A stretch of DNA of 36,116 nucleotides from Mastigocoleus sp. MO_188.B34. GTDB taxonomy: Bacteria > Cyanobacteriota > Cyanobacteriia > Cyanobacteriales > Nostocaceae. A program made the position numbers and the translations under genes. Positions within the stretch are counted from its first letter, which is position 1. Each line of letters starts with the position of its first letter. This document shows, piece by piece, positions 34,356-36,116 of the stretch. Below the pieces are notes generated by a model that saw nothing but the letters and a program-made list of their open reading frames with translations, made no database searches and was not told the DNA's origin. The stretch spans positions 1 through 36,116 of the forward strand of contig NZ_JASJDK010000050.1 of assembly GCF_030065675.1 (NCBI RefSeq), written 5' to 3'.

Positions 34356-35399
34356 TCAACGAATTCTTACAAAGCCAGCTTGAGAAATTAATTCTTGACC
34401 TTCTTGAGTAAGTAGTAATTTTGCGTATGCTAATCCTGCTTGTTCGTCAACTTGACCATTCTGTTTAACGATGACAAATAATCTTCTGGTCATTGGGTAT
34501 TCATCATTTTTGAAGGCTTCTAAATTCAATTGATTACGCTTTCGTGGGCACTGGGAAAGTGGGATAAAAGGTTCTTTGTAGGGTGGAATTAATTTATCTT
34601 CAACTCTTCCTATTGCTAAAGGTTTAACACCACATTGTCCAACGACTTCAGGTGCAGATGCGTAGAAAATAGCGCCTGGATTTCTCGCGACTTTTCTCAA
34701 AGCTTCAGTGGTAGTTTTAACTGCTTGAATGTTATCGCCAAATTTTTCTTGGCGTACAATATTTTTTTTAAAAAACTCTACAGTACCTCCTTCAGTTTCT
34801 TTGGAGTAAGGTATGATTCTTAAGTTTGGTCCTCCTAATTCTTCCCAGTTAGTAATTTTTCCTGTATATATTTCTCTGAGCTGATCAATAGTTAAACCAG
34901 GTAAGTCCAGAGTTGGGTGAGCTGCAACTACAACACCATCAATTGCAACTGGAATTTCTGTGAGCGTAAAACCTTTTTTCTGGGCTTGTCGGTATTCTTT
35001 TTCTTTCAAAGAACGAGAACTAAGGGAAAAAGCTAATTGGTTGTTGAGTAACATTTTGATTCCAACACCAGAACCAGGAGAACCTGTCGCCGGGTTTGTA
35101 TAACGCAAATCATACTTTTTGAATACATTCTCTATTGCTTTTTCTGTTTTACTTCTAATTGGTGCCCAAGTGCTACTACCACCATAACTAAACAAACCCG
35201 AGGGTATGTGGGATATTTCCTTAAATTTACTATTTTGTAATGAGTTTGGTTGTACCCTTTCTTTGAGAGAATGATGGAAATAAGTACTTATGTTGATGCT
35301 ATGGGTATGAGCTATCCACCAATAAACCCCAGTTACTAGGCCTAAAGTTATTAGTAGTGTAGTTACTAAAATCGAATTTTCGTTTTTTTCAAACATCAT
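34356..35399 (-). CDS. Membrane-anchored PstS-like substrate-binding protein (copy 2)
   Basis: A 347-residue paralogue of the gene just downstream. It has the same N-terminal anchor (about 10-30: ILVTTLLITLGLVTGVYWWI), the same binding-domain phrases (FSYGGSSTWAPIR, PGSGVGIKMLLNNQLAFSLSSR, IPVAIDGVVVAAHP, LREIYTGKITNWEELGG) and the same C-terminus (GFVRIR). The two differ mostly in the linker after the anchor. As the first gene of the pair it probably carries the promoter, in the AT-rich 35400-35800 stretch. Tandem duplication is evident; function as for copy 1. The start is one of two adjacent Met codons; I list the first. Confidence 0.88.
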   Translation of the reverse strand: MMFEKNENSILVTTLLITLGLVTGVYWWIAHTHSINISTYFHHSLKERVQPNSLQNSKFKEISHIPSGLFSYGGSSTWAPIRSKTEKAIENVFKKYDLRYTNPATGSPGSGVGIKMLLNNQLAFSLSSRSLKEKEYRQAQKKGFTLTEIPVAIDGVVVAAHPTLDLPGLTIDQLREIYTGKITNWEELGGPNLRIIPYSKETEGGTVEFFKKNIVRQEKFGDNIQAVKTTTEALRKVARNPGAIFYASAPEVVGQCGVKPLAIGRVEDKLIPPYKEPFIPLSQCPRKRNQLNLEAFKNDEYPMTRRLFVIVKQNGQVDEQAGLAYAKLLLTQEGQELISQAGFVRIR

Positions 35400-35880
35400 T
35401 AATTTCTATTTTTAATAGATAAATAAACATTTAATGTTCCATAATTCGTCTATAAAACTAGACAAATATGCTTGATTTTTACTATCAAAAACCCCAACAA
35501 TTAAATTTATTTTTCGTAATTATTTAGTTGTTGAATATTGATAAAATATACCGAAAAAAGCACTAAAATAGTGTGTTTAAATTAACTCAAAATCACAAAA
35601 GTCACAATCATATTTATTTTAATTTAAAATATTGACTTACATTTACGATGTTTTTTCATAAAATTATAAATAAATCTCTGACAATAAATTACTTTTACAA
35701 ATGACTTTAAATTGATTTATGTAGTTATAATTTTCTGATAGTAAGTATTAAGGACGAAGTACATTCGAGTTTAAGAAATGCAAAAGTATACGAACGCTAG
35801 GCAAATTATATGTTAAATTTTATTCCTGGCTATATATAATACTTTTATCGGAACTTAGACAAAAAACAAGCAGGAAAAGC
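35400..35880. other. AT-rich region upstream of the PstS-like pair
   Basis: About 480 bases with no coding signal. It should include the promoter of the tandem binding-protein genes; I could not identify a PHO-box or -10/-35 pair with confidence. Confidence 0.45.
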
Positions 35881-35959
35881 CTCAAATCCAGTCACGACAA
35901 GCTATTAACTTCAAAGCCCCAGCATATGCTCTTAGCGCCTAGCAAAGCGTAACTGATTA

Positions 35960-36027
35960 CACGCTTCTGACGACTTAGTATGCATTAAACCTTACGGTAC
36001 GGCTGTGCTTACGTCGTTAGAAGCGTG
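35960..36027. other. Stem-loop in a GC-richer, repeat-like non-coding stretch at the window edge
   Basis: cacgcttctgacgac (35960-35974) pairs with gtcgttagaagcgtg (36013-36027), 15 pairs with one G-U, around a 38-base loop. The loop holds smaller symmetric pieces (tacggta type). From about 35880 to the end the DNA is clearly less AT-rich than the preceding 500 bases and has no open frame. It may be a structured RNA gene, a transposon or MITE end, or a member of a repeat family; it is cut by the window. Confidence 0.5.
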
Positions 36028-36116
36028 CCAAGCTATATGCCGTCAGGCTTAACCACAGGTGACCCTCAGGCTCTAACTACGTTACCTTAGCTTCGCTACC
36101 TGCGGAACGGATCTGC

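Noticed and set aside
33213-35399. A phosphate ABC transporter operon
   Set aside because: Only binding proteins are present. No permease or ATPase frame occurs on either strand nearby, and both proteins keep an N-terminal membrane anchor.
35880-36116. tRNA, tmRNA, RNase P RNA or group II intron end
   Set aside because: No T-loop (ggttcga) or cloverleaf, no tmRNA or rnpB core sequence that I know, and no domain V signature could be seen; the element stays unassigned.

Overview
The window is a 36 kb piece of a cyanobacterial chromosome, most likely from a filamentous, heterocyst-forming lineage (Nostocales). The grounds are about ten HIP1 octamers (GCGATCGC), many heptanucleotide tandem repeats (STRR), AT-rich intergenic DNA, a phycocyanobilin-type phytochrome with its Rcp1 partner, and a CRP-family regulator that looks like DevH. 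I cannot name the species. I found no tRNA, rRNA, CRISPR array, prophage or intact transposase.

Layout. 1-2.6 kb: the tail of an unidentified gene, a thioredoxin-like [2Fe-2S] ferredoxin, cysteine synthase and a 1-Cys peroxiredoxin, a small sulfur/redox group. 3.2-6.7 kb: a lipoprotein joining a periplasmic-binding module to a VWA domain, a 0.9 kb gap holding what looks like a decayed gene, and an unrecognised membrane protein. 6.7-10.7 kb: a minus-strand light-sensing operon, phytochrome kinase (cphA), its response regulator (rcpA, overlapping cphA) and a REC-histidine kinase. 11.7-16.2 kb: a membrane mannosyltransferase-like protein and PEP synthase. 16.8-19.0 kb: a stand-alone Clp N-domain protein and an acidic hypothetical protein. 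19.3-25.8 kb: a P-type Ca2+ ATPase, a propeller-transglutaminase protein and a phosphohexomutase. 25.9-31.6 kb: a LapA-like membrane protein, DNA polymerase I, a Cof-type HAD phosphatase and a DALR-domain protein. 31.9-35.4 kb: the DevH-like regulator, then a tandem family of membrane-anchored PstS-like proteins, two intact and one decayed third copy. The last 250 bases are a structured, GC-richer non-coding stretch.

Most genes are housekeeping or signalling genes in short transcription units. The only clear multi-gene circuit is cphA-rcpA-kinase, a red/far-red phosphorelay. The points most worth a second look are: the invasion of gene borders by STRR arrays, including an in-frame one in ppsA, one forming a protein C-terminus and two abutting start codons; loss of the Exo III aspartate in DNA polymerase I; the third PstS-like copy as a pseudogene; the Clp-N protein with an unexplained C-terminal module; and the structured element at the right edge. 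No clearly new multi-gene system is evident.
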